From Glandiceps talaboti (Eukaryota > Hemichordata > Enteropneusta > Spengelidae), in assembly GCF_964340395.1 (NCBI RefSeq), contig NC_135552.1, forward strand, positions 9,060,994 to 9,124,993: a DNA stretch of 64,000 nucleotides, in the 5' to 3' direction. The notes under the pieces are model-generated. The model was not told the DNA's origin and searched no databases. It saw only the letters and a program-made list of their open reading frames with translations. The position numbers were made by a program, and so were the translations under genes. Shown here piece after piece: positions 11,961-29,379 of this stretch; position 1 is the stretch's first letter; each line of letters starts with the position of its first letter.

Positions 11961-12695
11961 TCCTGTCTGGATTAAAAATATGCATCAACTTTCAATGGAA
12001 GCTTACATAGATATTAATAGAAAGTATGCCCTATTCGCCGAATTGTTTGTCACTGACACTTGATCTTATTGGTTTTCAATGCAAACACCTGGAACGGTAT
12101 GCTTTTTAATATTCATAAATACCTAATAACGTCATTATTTTGTATTATGGCCATCCTTGAATAGAGTATTATCTCATAAGTGATTGTGAGCAATCAGTGC
12201 ACAGACACTACGTTGTCAGAGATTACACTTCTCAGTAACTCATACACAAGACTTGGCTGATTCTTGGCTGACTACACTTTATGTTTGTCACGACACACTG
12301 TGTATGTCACCCGATCCAATGTTAATGAAAATTTAAAAACTTGAAATGTCTACGCGCATGCGCTGACTATGACATCCATAGCTATATCGTCTTCTTGACA
12401 GTTATGGAAGTCACAGTTTATCGCACATGACCTCTTTACTCAAAAGACTTAAAGTTACATATATTATGCTGGAACTGATGGCTTCCAGAACCGTCGTGAT
12501 AGATTAGCCCCATCCATTTACCCTCCCCTCTTTTTGTTTCATCATATTTTAGTTTGGGGAAATATTAAAGCGTTAATATCAACATTAATTATTTCCGTAG
12601 TTGGGTGCAAATTATATAAAAGCAGAACCGCATTCAAAGTGTAAAGTACATCATTGGCAATTGCGTTGTTAGTCCAGGCACAAATACAAAAATAA
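11961..12695. other. Gene-free stretch
   Basis: No coding, RNA or repeat signal that I can support. Confidence 0.4.
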
Positions 12696-13557
12696 TGGGG
12701 GGGGGGGGGGTGCTAAGCATAGTCAGAATATTACTGAACAAGGACATAAGCAAACAAAAGATGTGGAAAGGAAGGTTAAATTTAATTATCAAAAGTGTCG
12801 AGTTGGCGAAGTGGGTACTCCAAGACAGAGTTGTATTGAACACAGCGTCGCTTGTAAGGAGTATAAATCATATTAAGCTTTAGTCTCTTTTGAATAGGTT
12901 TTACTTCACCACGCCACACCCTGTATATCCAATAATGTACTTACATACTTCAATGCACAGTATACTGTATAATGCCGTGCATTGAAACTGAGTTGTGCGA
13001 TCACAGTGCGACTCGTCGTAAGAGGGCGGCATAGTGGTACGAGTCGCGTCGTTGTCGAAGAAAGTTTCTCTTCGCGTAAATAAACATAGAACACCTAATC
13101 GTGTCACTCACATTTATGGAGGTTGCTACATAATGGAAATCATTGCAATATAGACGTTTTGTTTGGTCAAAGAGATTTTGGATATATGCGATGATAGCGA
13201 AAATGCACCCTTCAGCTCTGAGTTGACACCAAGCAGCCTTTTATCCCATTATACATATCTCAGACCAAAGTTTGGTGCTCTGAGTTGACATCAAGCAACC
13301 TTCAAACACAAGCTAACGTGACAGACTAGTATTTAAAGAAATTGGACTATTTAAAAAAATTATCAATATTTTGAAACTTTTGATATTGAAATAATTGATA
13401 AGTATTGCCAGACCCGGCACCATTACCTGTTTTGTCAATAGTGTATATCTTCAGACTATAATTGTAGAATCAAGCACATAATTAGAACTGTTAGATGACT
13501 ATGTCTACTATCTAAAGTATGAAGATTATTTTTAAACACGAATATTATGGAACCTAG
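12696..13557. repeat. Repeat R, copy 2
   Basis: Same orientation as 5741-6735, with the same order of blocks and a G-run at its start. It is shorter by about 130 bp, and several small indels separate the copies. It ends about 1.6 kb 3' of the TRIM B stop. Confidence 0.8.
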
Positions 13558-13929
13558 CTCTACACATAGTCCAGTTGCCAGGTCACCCAACCTTGCATTC
13601 TCATTGTTAGAGGGAATGTTTTGTGGTTGATAATTTTTCTCCAAGGTCTTCTGAACAAGAATCTGGTGGGTGCTACCCTGGCAGAGTTGAGCATTTTGTT
13701 TGATTTGCCTAAATTAACAATTGCCGATTTATGTCAATTTAGGTCATCTTGTAGCACATATATACAATATTATCATGTATAAGTGAGTTTTATATTGCAC
13801 ATATCTTTACCTTATAGTTATAATATAGTACTGGGCTTAAATGACACAGTAATAAAAGAAACCAATTTAGATATAATTTTCATAAATTGCACAGAATAAG
13901 AATATTTTGAAGCATATAGCAAACATTTA

Positions 13930-14260
13930 ATACCAAACAATACTTGTCACTGATTCAGGAAATCTGAATCATGTAACTACAATAAATTCTTTGAAGGAAT
14001 GAAACAAAAGAAATAAAATATACTAGAAGTAAACAAATGGATAATTTGCATAATTACAATCGAATTACCTGCAGCATACCTTAATACATACAGTATCGAG
14101 CAATATTGACCATTGGTTCACTAAATCTGAATCATTAACTTAAGTAATTGATTTTGAAGGTATGATATAAACAAAGAATAATGATAACTATGGAAGTAAA
14201 AGAATTAACAATTCATAAAATAATAACTTAATTTGCATAATTTGCATAAAATGCAAAAAT
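13930..14260. repeat. Diverged tandem pair, ~163-bp period
   Basis: AATCTGAATCAT recurs at 13961 and 14124, followed in both by TTTGAAGG, an A-rich block and TAATTTGCATAATT. The copies are well diverged. Confidence 0.5.
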
Positions 14261-14461
14261 ATGAATGATAAACCTAGCTTCATTGTGAGAACAGTTACGA
14301 CCGTTCTTTTATCTCCAGGAACACGATAAGTTGTGCTAGGGTACCCAGAATTTATTTTCTCTGTCGGTATTTTATTATGACGGAGTTAATTCTTAGCACT
14401 GTATTAGCTACACCTGAAACATTAAAAAAAAAATTGTTTTGTAAGATATAATCACTAAATC

Positions 14462-14640
14462 GTACATCCTGCACAGTGTTGAATCACCTGTGGTAAACAT
14501 ATTTATGTAGCAGTACACAGTTTGCCAATCAAATCGATTTTTAGGTCCCCATCCAAACATCAGCACCCCAATAAATCACAATTTCAACTTATTACATACT
14601 TAAAGATAAAAAAAATTAACCTCTAATTGACATGCGCGAT
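14462..14640. repeat. Partial copy of the 460-bp dispersed repeat
   Basis: The blocks TGTTGAATCACCTGTGG and AAACATCAGC followed by AATTTCAACTT correspond to 36738-36865, in the same orientation. Confidence 0.55.
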
Positions 14641-14971
14641 GTCTTATTATTGCTATTTAAATAATTTTCAGTGAACATAGTGTTGGTTCTCTGATTGAAA
14701 AATTAATTATCCAGTTGCATCAAGTGTAGATTTAATACCAACCTTTTAAAATATCAACTGTAATGGCTGTATGAAAGTATTAGAGGTGGCAGATTTATTC
14801 TGCATCATCCTCATCTTATTCCATGTCATTGTCATCATATGTATTAGAGAGTTCGTGTTTGCATTTTTCATTTCATTCACACTTGTAATATTTATAATAT
14901 ATTAGTACATGAAATTCCAGTTGTTCTACAGCTGCAATTGTTTCTGGCACACTGAGGGAGTTCAGTAGTGT

Positions 14972-15010
14972 AACCAACCAACCAACCAACCAACCAACCA
15001 ACCAACCAAC
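14972..15010. repeat. (AACC)n microsatellite
   Basis: About nine AACC units. Confidence 0.9.
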
Positions 15011-15148
15011 GACAGTTCTGGGCATCATTCTAGATTTAAAATGTACGAACCCGGTAACGTTTTTTACATTCTGTCGTTCTTGCCCAGATACCTTACAATA
15101 ACAGAAACATTTTAAAGACTTAGTGTTTTTAAATATAATAGTCCCGAA

Positions 15149-16405
15149 TTATAAATCACATAGAGCCTCTTTCTTCACATCTTGTGTCTCTTTTCTGCCA
15201 GCCTTGTCGTGTCTTCTCAAAGTTGTCTGGGTTTTCTCACACTTACTCGAAACTTTGGGAATGTCACTGAGTTCATAATGAATATAAGAAGTTGTTACAA
15301 TCACTCCCAAAGACTTGTATTTAAGAAAGTCCTCTGACCTCTTGAACTCTATTTTATGGTCATCGATAGGTTCACATTTCACTTCAATCGCCATCAGTTC
15401 TTTCATTTGTAACGTCATCCCCTTCTTTGCTGACATCATCTGTGCAGCATTCCCAGCATGAATCAGTTCCTTTGCAAACTCCACTACGTTGCTAAGGTAG
15501 TTTTCAGCAATGTCAAGTTCTTTATGCTGTGCTTCCAGCTTTTGTCTTCTATCTTCATATTCTTCTCTTAGTTGCTGCATCAACAGTTTTCCGTTTTCTT
15601 TTATCATGCGAGTTATTTCCACGATAGTCTTGTCCATGTGAAGGTTGAGTTTCCTTTCTTCAACACGAATACGGTTATCCAAAGACTGTGACATACGTTT
15701 TACAGCTTGCTTACCAGTCTTTGTTTCTCTTTCTTTCACTTTAAGTCCAGCCACCATTCGCTTCAGCTCTCCTGCATATTCCGCTGCTGCGTCTTCTAGG
15801 TATTGATAACTATGTTCTGTTATTTGATGATCTAGGGCGGTGCATTCAAGGCAGATGGAAACTTCACATGTGTCGCAGTAGAATTTTAATGGCTGGGCTG
15901 GATGTTTACTGCAGTACATTGTTGGTTGTACTGAAGCTGGGTCAGTAAACATTAGCATTTCGTAGTCACCCAAGGACATTAAATTGTGCAATTTAGTTTG
16001 GGGAATTTTCTGATGTGTCCGTCCACAAGCTGCACAGAGAAATATTCCACATTCAATGCACCTCACCGTTATTACTCTCTCATCACATCCTCCGCATGCT
16101 GTCGATTTCGCCATCTTCTTATCTCTGTCGCTGAACTGGCCCACCAATTCATTAACAAAGAAATTGCTTGGCAGATTGGCAATTCCACCGGTTGGTATCT
16201 GGTGTTTACATCGGCAGATCGGGCATTTTATGAAGCGACTTTCAGGAATTCTCCCTATTATGAGCCTGTCAAGACACCGCCTGCAAAAGTTGTGTAAACA
16301 TGGCAGACATTTGGCGTCTTCGTAGCGTTCGGTGCAAATGGTACAGTTGAGAAAATTATTAGCTATATTCTGTAGAAAAGACAGTGCTCCTTCTACGGCT
16401 GCCAT
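15149..16405 (-). CDS. TRIM B: truncated TRIM paralogue (RING/B-box/coiled-coil only)
   Basis: A single exon of 418 codons from an ATG at 16405 (MAAVEGALSF). The RING is complete (CTIC, CLHNFC, KCPIC ligand sets, about 21-68), as are both B-boxes and the coiled coil. It shares long blocks with TRIM A, such as LEAQHKELDIAENYLSNVV. It stops with VKKEALCDL exactly where TRIM A continues VKKEDIKAV into its filamin domain, so the filamin and NHL substrate-binding part is missing. The remaining frame is intact. Such a protein could still dimerise and bind E2, so it may be a functional short form, or a young pseudogene that lost its 3' half. An ORF extension upstream to 16546 exists but looks like 5' leader. 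Confidence 0.85.
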   Translation of the reverse strand: MAAVEGALSFLQNIANNFLNCTICTERYEDAKCLPCLHNFCRRCLDRLIIGRIPESRFIKCPICRCKHQIPTGGIANLPSNFFVNELVGQFSDRDKKMAKSTACGGCDERVITVRCIECGIFLCAACGRTHQKIPQTKLHNLMSLGDYEMLMFTDPASVQPTMYCSKHPAQPLKFYCDTCEVSICLECTALDHQITEHSYQYLEDAAAEYAGELKRMVAGLKVKERETKTGKQAVKRMSQSLDNRIRVEERKLNLHMDKTIVEITRMIKENGKLLMQQLREEYEDRRQKLEAQHKELDIAENYLSNVVEFAKELIHAGNAAQMMSAKKGMTLQMKELMAIEVKCEPIDDHKIEFKRSEDFLKYKSLGVIVTTSYIHYELSDIPKVSSKCEKTQTTLRRHDKAGRKETQDVKKEALCDL

Positions 16406-17024
16406 TTTTAAATCTAGTGTAGTTGTGTAGGTATACAGAGACAACACATTAACTTTTTGCCTGGTAGTGGTGAACAATGCTGATGTCTCAATATTTATTA
16501 CACCTTGAGATCGAGACGTGGGGATTACAGAGGCGACGTGAACCATTGTTATATCGTGTTATAGAAAATCACTGATGTGTGGAATACATAGAATCCATGG
16601 GTTATACCAATTGTTCTTGTCATAAGGGAGAGGTAAGGGACAAGCCAAACTTGTTTAACAGTTCTTTCGTCATTCGTCACACACATAAATAGTCAGAAAA
16701 ATATAGCCATTCGCGCAGGACTAGGCTAGCAATGTGTGAAATACAGTTGAAAGATTTTCTATTTAATTTCAGAACAGTTTTCTTCGAATTCACTTCACTA
16801 TATCTTACATATCAGTTATAAGTTCATTGAGTACAAAACGTTCTACAAGCCTGTCAAGACACTCGATCAATAGAATCTATTGTTTTCGTACAACAGTTTC
16901 TTCTCATAGATTTTCTTTTCAATTCAACTATGCATGGACAGTACTAGTACGGACTATTTAAAAGTCAATTCAGTTCAGTCATTGGTAAATGTTATTATAT
17001 TTATGTAAAGAAGATTCGGTTGTA
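16406..17024. other. TRIM B upstream region
   Basis: No other gene or long repeat is seen. It presumably contains the TRIM B promoter, but I recognise no motif. Confidence 0.35.
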
Positions 17025-17485
17025 GCTGTACTAGCTACAACTGGAATATTGTTTTGAAAATGTATTGTGAGACAACAGTAACTTCTATAATATGGTACAC
17101 CCTGAACAATACTGAATACTGAATAACCTTTGCGTGAAAGTATTTTTTTACAACTGTATACAGGTGTCCACTCAAATGTCAACGCCCTCAACGGCGATCA
17201 CAGTTTCAACTTGGTACTGTACTACTTAATAGAAATAATCTACATCTAATGAACATGTACAATGTCTGATTATCGGTATCAGAACAACTTTCGGCGAATA
17301 GATTGTGGTTGTCTGGTCGAAAACATTATGCAATAGTTACAGACTAGTCTAGTTTTAACATGTGGCGATGGATTTTAAAACCAAGCTTCACTCAAGAGTT
17401 AAACTTGTTACTACACCACCTATGGATAATATTGACCACTAATTAACATATACAATGTCTTTATATAAGTAATTGACCAAATTTA
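17025..17485. repeat. 460-bp dispersed repeat, copy 1
   Basis: Parallel to 36660-37120 along its length, with shared blocks TACACCCTGAAC, GTACAATGTCTGATTAT, GATTGTGGTTGTCTG and GGATAATATTGACCAC. A part is also found at 14462-14640. No ORF. Confidence 0.8.
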
Positions 17486-17496
17486 GAGGAGAATAT

Positions 17497-17497
<1 letters not shown>

Positions 17498-17534
<37 letters not shown>

Positions 17535-17540
17535 CAAACA

Positions 17541-17634
<94 letters not shown>

Positions 17635-17804
17635 CCAACCAACCATCCACCCACCCACCCAACCAACCAGTCAGTCAGTCAGTCAGTCAGTCAGTCAGTC
17701 GGTCGGTCAGTCAGTCAGTCGGTGAGTGAGTGAGTGAGTGAGTGAGTGTGTGAGTGAGTAAGTGAGTGAGTGAGTGAGTCACTCACTCACTCAATGAATG
17801 AATG

Positions 17805-17842
<38 letters not shown>

Positions 17843-17990
17843 CCAACCAACCAACCAACCAACCAACCAACCAACCAACCAACCAACCGACCGACCGACC
17901 GACCAACCAACCAACCAGCCGGCCGGCCAACCAGCCAGCCAGCCAGCCAGCCAGCCAGCAATCAAGCAATCAAGCAATCAATCAATAAAT
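17498..17990. repeat. Long mosaic of tetranucleotide repeats
   Basis: At least ten successive tetranucleotide blocks (ATCA, AACC, CACC, AGTC, GGTC, GTGA, CACT, ATGA, ATCA, AACC, GACC, CGGC, CAGC) run without unique sequence between them. The GTGA and CACT blocks are reverse complements meeting near 17779 and can fold back. The SINQSINQ-type ORFs are artefacts. Confidence 0.95.
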
Positions 17991-18487
17991 ACTAGAGCTG
18001 AAAGGAAGGATGGTTCTCGCGAACTTCGTGACGTGAATTTTGCCAAACGGGATTTAATGCATCACTGTTCCATAGTTAAAAAGTTCACGCCATTGCGCGA
18101 AATACAGTGAAAATTAGACAGTGTGAAAATCGATTTGCCTTCTCACCTCCCATGTTCGTGTTTCTGATAAAAATGGGTGTTGTAGTATAGTAAAATCTGT
18201 ACGATTCAGTTCATCACAACAATGGCCCAAGAATTCGTCCATATCAATGTAGAAGGGGAGAATTGAGCCAAACGTCAAGCAAAATACATCACAACATCAA
18301 CACACACAACAGGGACTTAATTGAAATCCACTGAGAATGTATCACATTACCATTTCCCATCATGCCATGCTTTTATTACAACTATTGCTGCTGTATTAAT
18401 TAAGCTCTTGGATTAGACAATACACACACTGAGTCCCTGGACAGAGACTAAGATCACATCATACGCTGTCAACTGTATTTTTCAACC

Positions 18488-24803
<6,316 letters not shown>

Positions 24804-25140
24804 TTACCGTTGTTATGGTTTTTACCGAGAGTCTTCCGAGTAACCAACCATTTCGACACATTTTGACCACTCATCATACATTTAATGGCACAAATGTATC
24901 GCTGTAACTAATACGATGAATGTTCCCACTGAGGAAACACATTTTTTTTCAAACTGTGATGCCATATGTTTTGTCATTTACTAATACAGCCATTTGCATG
25001 TATCGGATCGGACTTCTGTTACACTGCTGTATGAGGTCATTTCCGCCATTTCCGGAAACTGCAGAATAGAAAACGACATTCATAATCATTATGCCAATTA
25101 CTTTCACATCTAATTTCCACTTTAATTCTCTCAAACCGTT

Positions 25141-25146
25141 AATAAA
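25141..25146 (+). terminator. Possible polyadenylation signal of GM2A-like gene
   Basis: AATAAA 338 nt downstream of the stop codon. It is supported only by motif and distance. Confidence 0.4.
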
Positions 25147-25379
25147 GTAGAATCGCATGTCAAGGTCAGTTACTTGTCCCGATTTTTGTAACCCAGCCAT
25201 TCGTTCGCTCAATCCCCAACAACAGGTAATTGGATTGGTATTGAATATCATTTGATGTCATATACAGATCAGAATGAAATTGAAACGAGCTCAGGTGACA
25301 AAATAACCAAACCAAGGAAAGTAGCAGTGAACAAGCTGTAGAGAAAATATGTGGTGATGATATGAATGATATAACACTG

Positions 25380-25482
25380 TTGTTATTATTATCATTATTA
25401 TTATTATTATTATTATTGTTGTTGTTGTTGGTGTTATTGTTATTATTATTATTATTGTTGTTGTTGTTATGTTGTTGTTGTT
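25380..25482. repeat. (ATT)(GTT) microsatellite
   Basis: Interleaved TTA, TTG and related trinucleotide runs. Confidence 0.9.
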
Positions 25483-25762
25483 AAGTTCATTGATATCCAC
25501 CTTGATATGGTGATAAGGCGATACATGTTAAGAATTGATCCAATAAGTTCAAGTGCAAGAATTTACATACTGTGAACTGAGAGGATCACAGCCAATTGAT
25601 CAATTAATTATTGTTTCTACTGTACTGCTATACACTATCAATTCATATTCTTAAGTCATACATATTACATCGTCAGATAAAATTAATGTTAAGTTTATTT
25701 GCCACAAAAATCCCATTTGTATAGTACATCACATCTCATTGTGGTCTGATACAAAAACAGGT

Positions 25763-25882
25763 AGACCACCTGACGATCATGAGATATTATGTGGGCATTA
25801 CCTGACCACATGATGATCATGTGATATGTGTTTGACTGGTATTTTCAGACCACCTGTTGATCATGTTATATTTTGTGGGTAG
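25763..25882. repeat. Three degenerate ~30-bp repeats
   Basis: GACCACCTGACGATCATG, GACCACATGATGATCATG and GACCACCTGTTGATCATG start near 25763, 25813 and 25848. A fourth copy with the same GGTATTTTCA lead lies at 11754-11782. Each contains the palindrome-like GATCATG core. Confidence 0.7.
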
Positions 25883-26245
25883 TTGATGACTATCTGTTGG
25901 TGACGTAAAATTCTACGAGAACTACCTTTTAATAAAGCACAAGCATAAGCAATTGTTACATTGAAAATATGTTCATGGCCATATCGCAATCTTTCAGTAC
26001 ACGATAAATACAGCTTCTGTATTGAATATTGAACCATCTAGAAATTTGAAAAAAAAAAACATGTACAAAAAAAAGTTTTCAAATAAATTGGTAAATTAAT
26101 ACCCAGATAGTCATACTTGTTGAAATATATACTGTTACACATTAGCATCTACTTTTAATATTTAAGGTATAGGAAATGACACTACCAGTATTTCAGAATA
26201 CAAAAAAAACCATATTATATATGTAATTTTCCACTCATCTGGAAG

Positions 26246-27655
26246 TTACATTTTACTTAGAAACCATATCTTGGGGTTAACTTTAATTTGGACAGGTGAC
26301 CCAACTACTGGTTTATTTCTAACTTTGACTGATAGTTCATGACATCCTGTCATAGTACCAGTGTATCTCACTGAGAATGTGTCATTGTTATTGTCTGTAA
26401 CTTTCACATCCTTTATCTCGTTGTCAGGTGTCTTCATCACTGCTTTGATGTCTTCGATCTTCAGGCTTCGCGTCTTCCCGTCTGGTATGTCTCGTCTTGT
26501 CAAAGTTGCCTGAATCTGCTCTCCACGTCTCACATGTTTAGGAACATCACTAAGTTCATACCCACTCGATATTATCACTCCTAAAGACTTGTCTTTAAAG
26601 AAGTCTTCTGACTTCTTGAACTCTATGTTGGCGCCCTCAAGTGGTTCACTTTTAATCTCAATTGTCGTCAGCTCTTTCAAATGGGATGCCATTTCCTTCT
26701 TTGCAGACATTATCTTTGCGGCATTCCCATCATGCACCATTTCTTCTGTAAAGCCCACTACGTTGGTCAGGTAGTTTTCAGCAATGTCGAGTTCTTTATG
26801 CTGTGCTTCCAACCTTTGTTTTCTACTTTCATATTCACCTGCCAGGTTTTCCATTAGCCGATTTCCACTAACTTGTATCATGACAGTTTCGTCCATTATT
26901 GTCTTTTCCATGTGATCGTTGAGTTTCTTTTCTTCAACACGGATACGGTTATCCAAAGATTGTGACATAGTTTGTACAGCTTGCTTACTGGTCTCGGCTT
27001 CTTTTTCTTTCACTTTAAGTCCAGCTACCATTACCTCCAACTCCCTTGTATATTCTGTAGCTGCGTCTTTAAGGAGTCGATAATTGTGGGTTTTATGATC
27101 AAAAGCAGTACATTCGAGGCAGATGGGTTCTTCGCATTTATCGCAGTAGAACTTTAATGGTTGGATCGGATGGTTGTCGCAGTAAAATGATGGTTGGACT
27201 GACACTGGGTCACTCACTTTGGCTTTGTTGTACACGTCAACTGACATCAACTGATGTATGCGAGTCAGTCGAATATTCTGGTGTGCGTGTGCACAGTTCT
27301 TGCAGAGAAACATTCCACATTCTATGCATCTTACACTGTTTTCGCCCTCTCTGCATCCACCACATATATTTGATTCTGTCACCTTTTCTTCTCGTTCGTT
27401 GAACTGCCTTACCAATTCATTGAGAAAGAAGTTGTTTGGAAGGTCTGCCACTCCCGTAATTGGTAATGTGTGTTTCTCAGTGCACAGAGGACAGAATAAA
27501 GCGGAACTCCTACCCGCTAGTTTTGACAGACACTTCTCGCAGAAATTATGCATACACGGTAGACGTTTAGCATGTTGGTACCGTTCACTGCAAATTCCAC
27601 AATTCAAGAAATTTGCGTTGATTTTTTCCATGAACTCGTTCTTCTCTGTCGTCAT
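26246..27655 (-). CDS. TRIM C: TRIM paralogue lacking NHL repeats
   Basis: A single exon of 469 codons from ATG 27655 (MTTEKNEFMEKINANFLNC). The RING is complete (first ligand C19), followed by two B-boxes, a coiled coil and a filamin domain nearly identical in its middle to TRIM A (DIKAVMKTPDN, DTFSVRYTGTMTG, HELSVKVRNKPV). After the last filamin strand (IKVNPK) it reads IWFLSKM and stops, where TRIM A continues through GLVKKIGQQGRGRGHLN into the NHL propeller. No NHL-coding sequence was seen on the minus strand downstream. A donor-like A|GTAAAA overlaps the end, so splicing to a distant exon is possible but unsupported. The domain set RING-BB-CC-FLN without NHL resembles TRIM45 in outline, but the sequence groups with TRIM A. 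Confidence 0.87.
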   Translation of the reverse strand: MTTEKNEFMEKINANFLNCGICSERYQHAKRLPCMHNFCEKCLSKLAGRSSALFCPLCTEKHTLPITGVADLPNNFFLNELVRQFNEREEKVTESNICGGCREGENSVRCIECGMFLCKNCAHAHQNIRLTRIHQLMSVDVYNKAKVSDPVSVQPSFYCDNHPIQPLKFYCDKCEEPICLECTAFDHKTHNYRLLKDAATEYTRELEVMVAGLKVKEKEAETSKQAVQTMSQSLDNRIRVEEKKLNDHMEKTIMDETVMIQVSGNRLMENLAGEYESRKQRLEAQHKELDIAENYLTNVVGFTEEMVHDGNAAKIMSAKKEMASHLKELTTIEIKSEPLEGANIEFKKSEDFFKDKSLGVIISSGYELSDVPKHVRRGEQIQATLTRRDIPDGKTRSLKIEDIKAVMKTPDNEIKDVKVTDNNNDTFSVRYTGTMTGCHELSVKVRNKPVVGSPVQIKVNPKIWFLSKM

Positions 27656-29245
27656 CTTGTGTGGCGTTGAAATGCAGAGGTATACGTTAGTGGAGTGGAT
27701 AACATGTACGATATCTCATATGATCATCTCACCCACAAATAGTTTTGATGAACACTGTACTGTACCCTGGTACTTTGTACGGTGTGGTGAACAAACTTTT
27801 ACAGTCACGAGATACATAGGTCAAAGGTGATTTCCTAGTCTACTGTACAGTTGAACAGAAATACGGTGAACTAGTTCACGACTTCTTTGTCTTTGTGTAT
27901 ACCTCATTGTTCGTGGACGTTTGTCCTGTTTGTACAAGTAACGTTCTCCTCAACACATTGTCAGCGAATTTTTATGCGCCTGATTATTTTCGGAAAGACA
28001 CCTTCGAGACAAGGTACGAGAATATATCGTCACTGCATGTGAACTAATATATACAAAAGTGTTGACGTTAAAATAAAATAAAATGCTAATTTCTTTGTGT
28101 TTCATATTATGTTGATATTATAATGTTATTTTAATTAGCGTGAATTAAGGTGAGGGGTATTTAATTTAAAACGACGTATTCTGTTTCATTTCTTATAATA
28201 TTTCATCTATTATAATTGAAATGAACGGGAAATCAAAGACAGCCTTCATGGTCTCATGTTCTCTCTACTGCATGTACTGTGGTCGTTATCCAGTTCGCTG
28301 ACGTCATGAAACGTGACTCTGTTTGAAAGTTTGCCGTGTACAGTCTGGTGTTATTATATTTCTTACACCATATCATCAAAATGAATGCTTGGTAGCATCG
28401 ACTTAACGAAGGTAAAACATCAAAGATTGTGAAGAAGTTTGATAATTTTTCGAAAACATGCCTATAGAATATCAATATATTAGTATATTTGATGAAATCA
28501 ACGATACAACAACCGTTTCAACCCTTTTATATGAAACCAGGTTGCTCCGTTTATGGTCACCAACAATATATATCATTCGACTTAATGACGTTCAATATGC
28601 AAATATAATACATGGTAATCACTTTCAGTTCACACTAGTGTTAATACACTATATCACTGAAACATATGAAGATAGGAATGTGAAGAAGTGCAAAATATAG
28701 CTGTTCTATGAAAACGAAATAAATGTAAAGTGTGGGCGTTGATGGCGTCATTGTACACTGCTAGTTATCTTGGGGTATTTACCAAACCAACAAGACTTCC
28801 ATCAACTCTGTTGTCATCAACGAGACGAGAATAAACAGAGTAAACAATTAAATAAAGATAAAGCACGGGTGTACGTTGCATCTGGAATGTTGTACACCAA
28901 TGATTTTTCTGCATATATTAACACTTCTGAAGCCTTAATTGTTTTGCACGTTCAACCAACAAATTTTAAATACTTTCAATACATGATGTAAAAGCGAGTT
29001 TACACCTTCTTATCGATAAACATGTATACGTATACGCATCTGATGTATTTGTGTGAAAAATGAAATAAGTCGTGTGCAAAAGTAATAACATGTAATTATA
29101 TGAGCTATTCTAATATGTTATGGTCAGAAATGGATTTGTTGTAGTATTCTTAGTACTGAAGATGTTACACAAACATGAGTAAAAGTTGTATACTTTTGAT
29201 CTGGTATATCACACATTTTATGCTATCAGTCATCATGTCAATGCT
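27656..29245. other. TRIM C upstream region, no other gene seen
   Basis: ORFs on both strands are short and featureless. No repeat longer than a few tens of bases was recognised. Confidence 0.45.
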
Positions 29246-29379
29246 CAATCTGATTAAAATCCGATGTGGTGAAAGCGGCTAGATGTCCTTATTTACCTCT
29301 ATTCATCGTGTTGTGACGTTTGTTTTGTTCGGAGTGATCGCCGCCTTCCCACATCTGAACCGGTGTAATCTACAATCCC
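29246..29379. repeat. Left TIR of copy 1
   Basis: 134 bp, complementary to 31131-31264 with few mismatches (for example GAACCGGTG against GAACCTGTG). Confidence 0.9.

Larger units (their letters stand above)
13558..15148. other. TRIM B 3' flank, repeats only
   Basis: No gene is seen. It contains a diverged ~163-bp tandem pair, a partial copy of a dispersed repeat and an AACC microsatellite. No filamin- or NHL-coding remnant was recognised on either strand, so the missing part of TRIM B does not lie just downstream. Confidence 0.5.
24804..26245. other. Convergent intergenic region (GM2A-like / TRIM C)
   Basis: The 3' ends of the plus-strand GM2A-like gene and the minus-strand TRIM C face each other here. 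It contains an AATAAA, a trinucleotide microsatellite and a short degenerate repeat. No gene is recognised; the 100-codon minus-strand ORF at 24949-25251 shows no domain. Confidence 0.5.

Noticed and set aside
11612-12010. 132-codon ORF with SINQ and PTNQ repeats
   Set aside because: Read through a tetranucleotide microsatellite, which has no stops in some frames.
17473-18110. Three Asn/Gln/Ser-rich ORFs
   Set aside because: Same artefact from the tetranucleotide mosaic.
24949-25251. 100-codon minus-strand ORF 3' of the GM2A-like gene
   Set aside because: No recognised motif. It overlaps the likely 3' UTR and AATAAA of the plus-strand gene.
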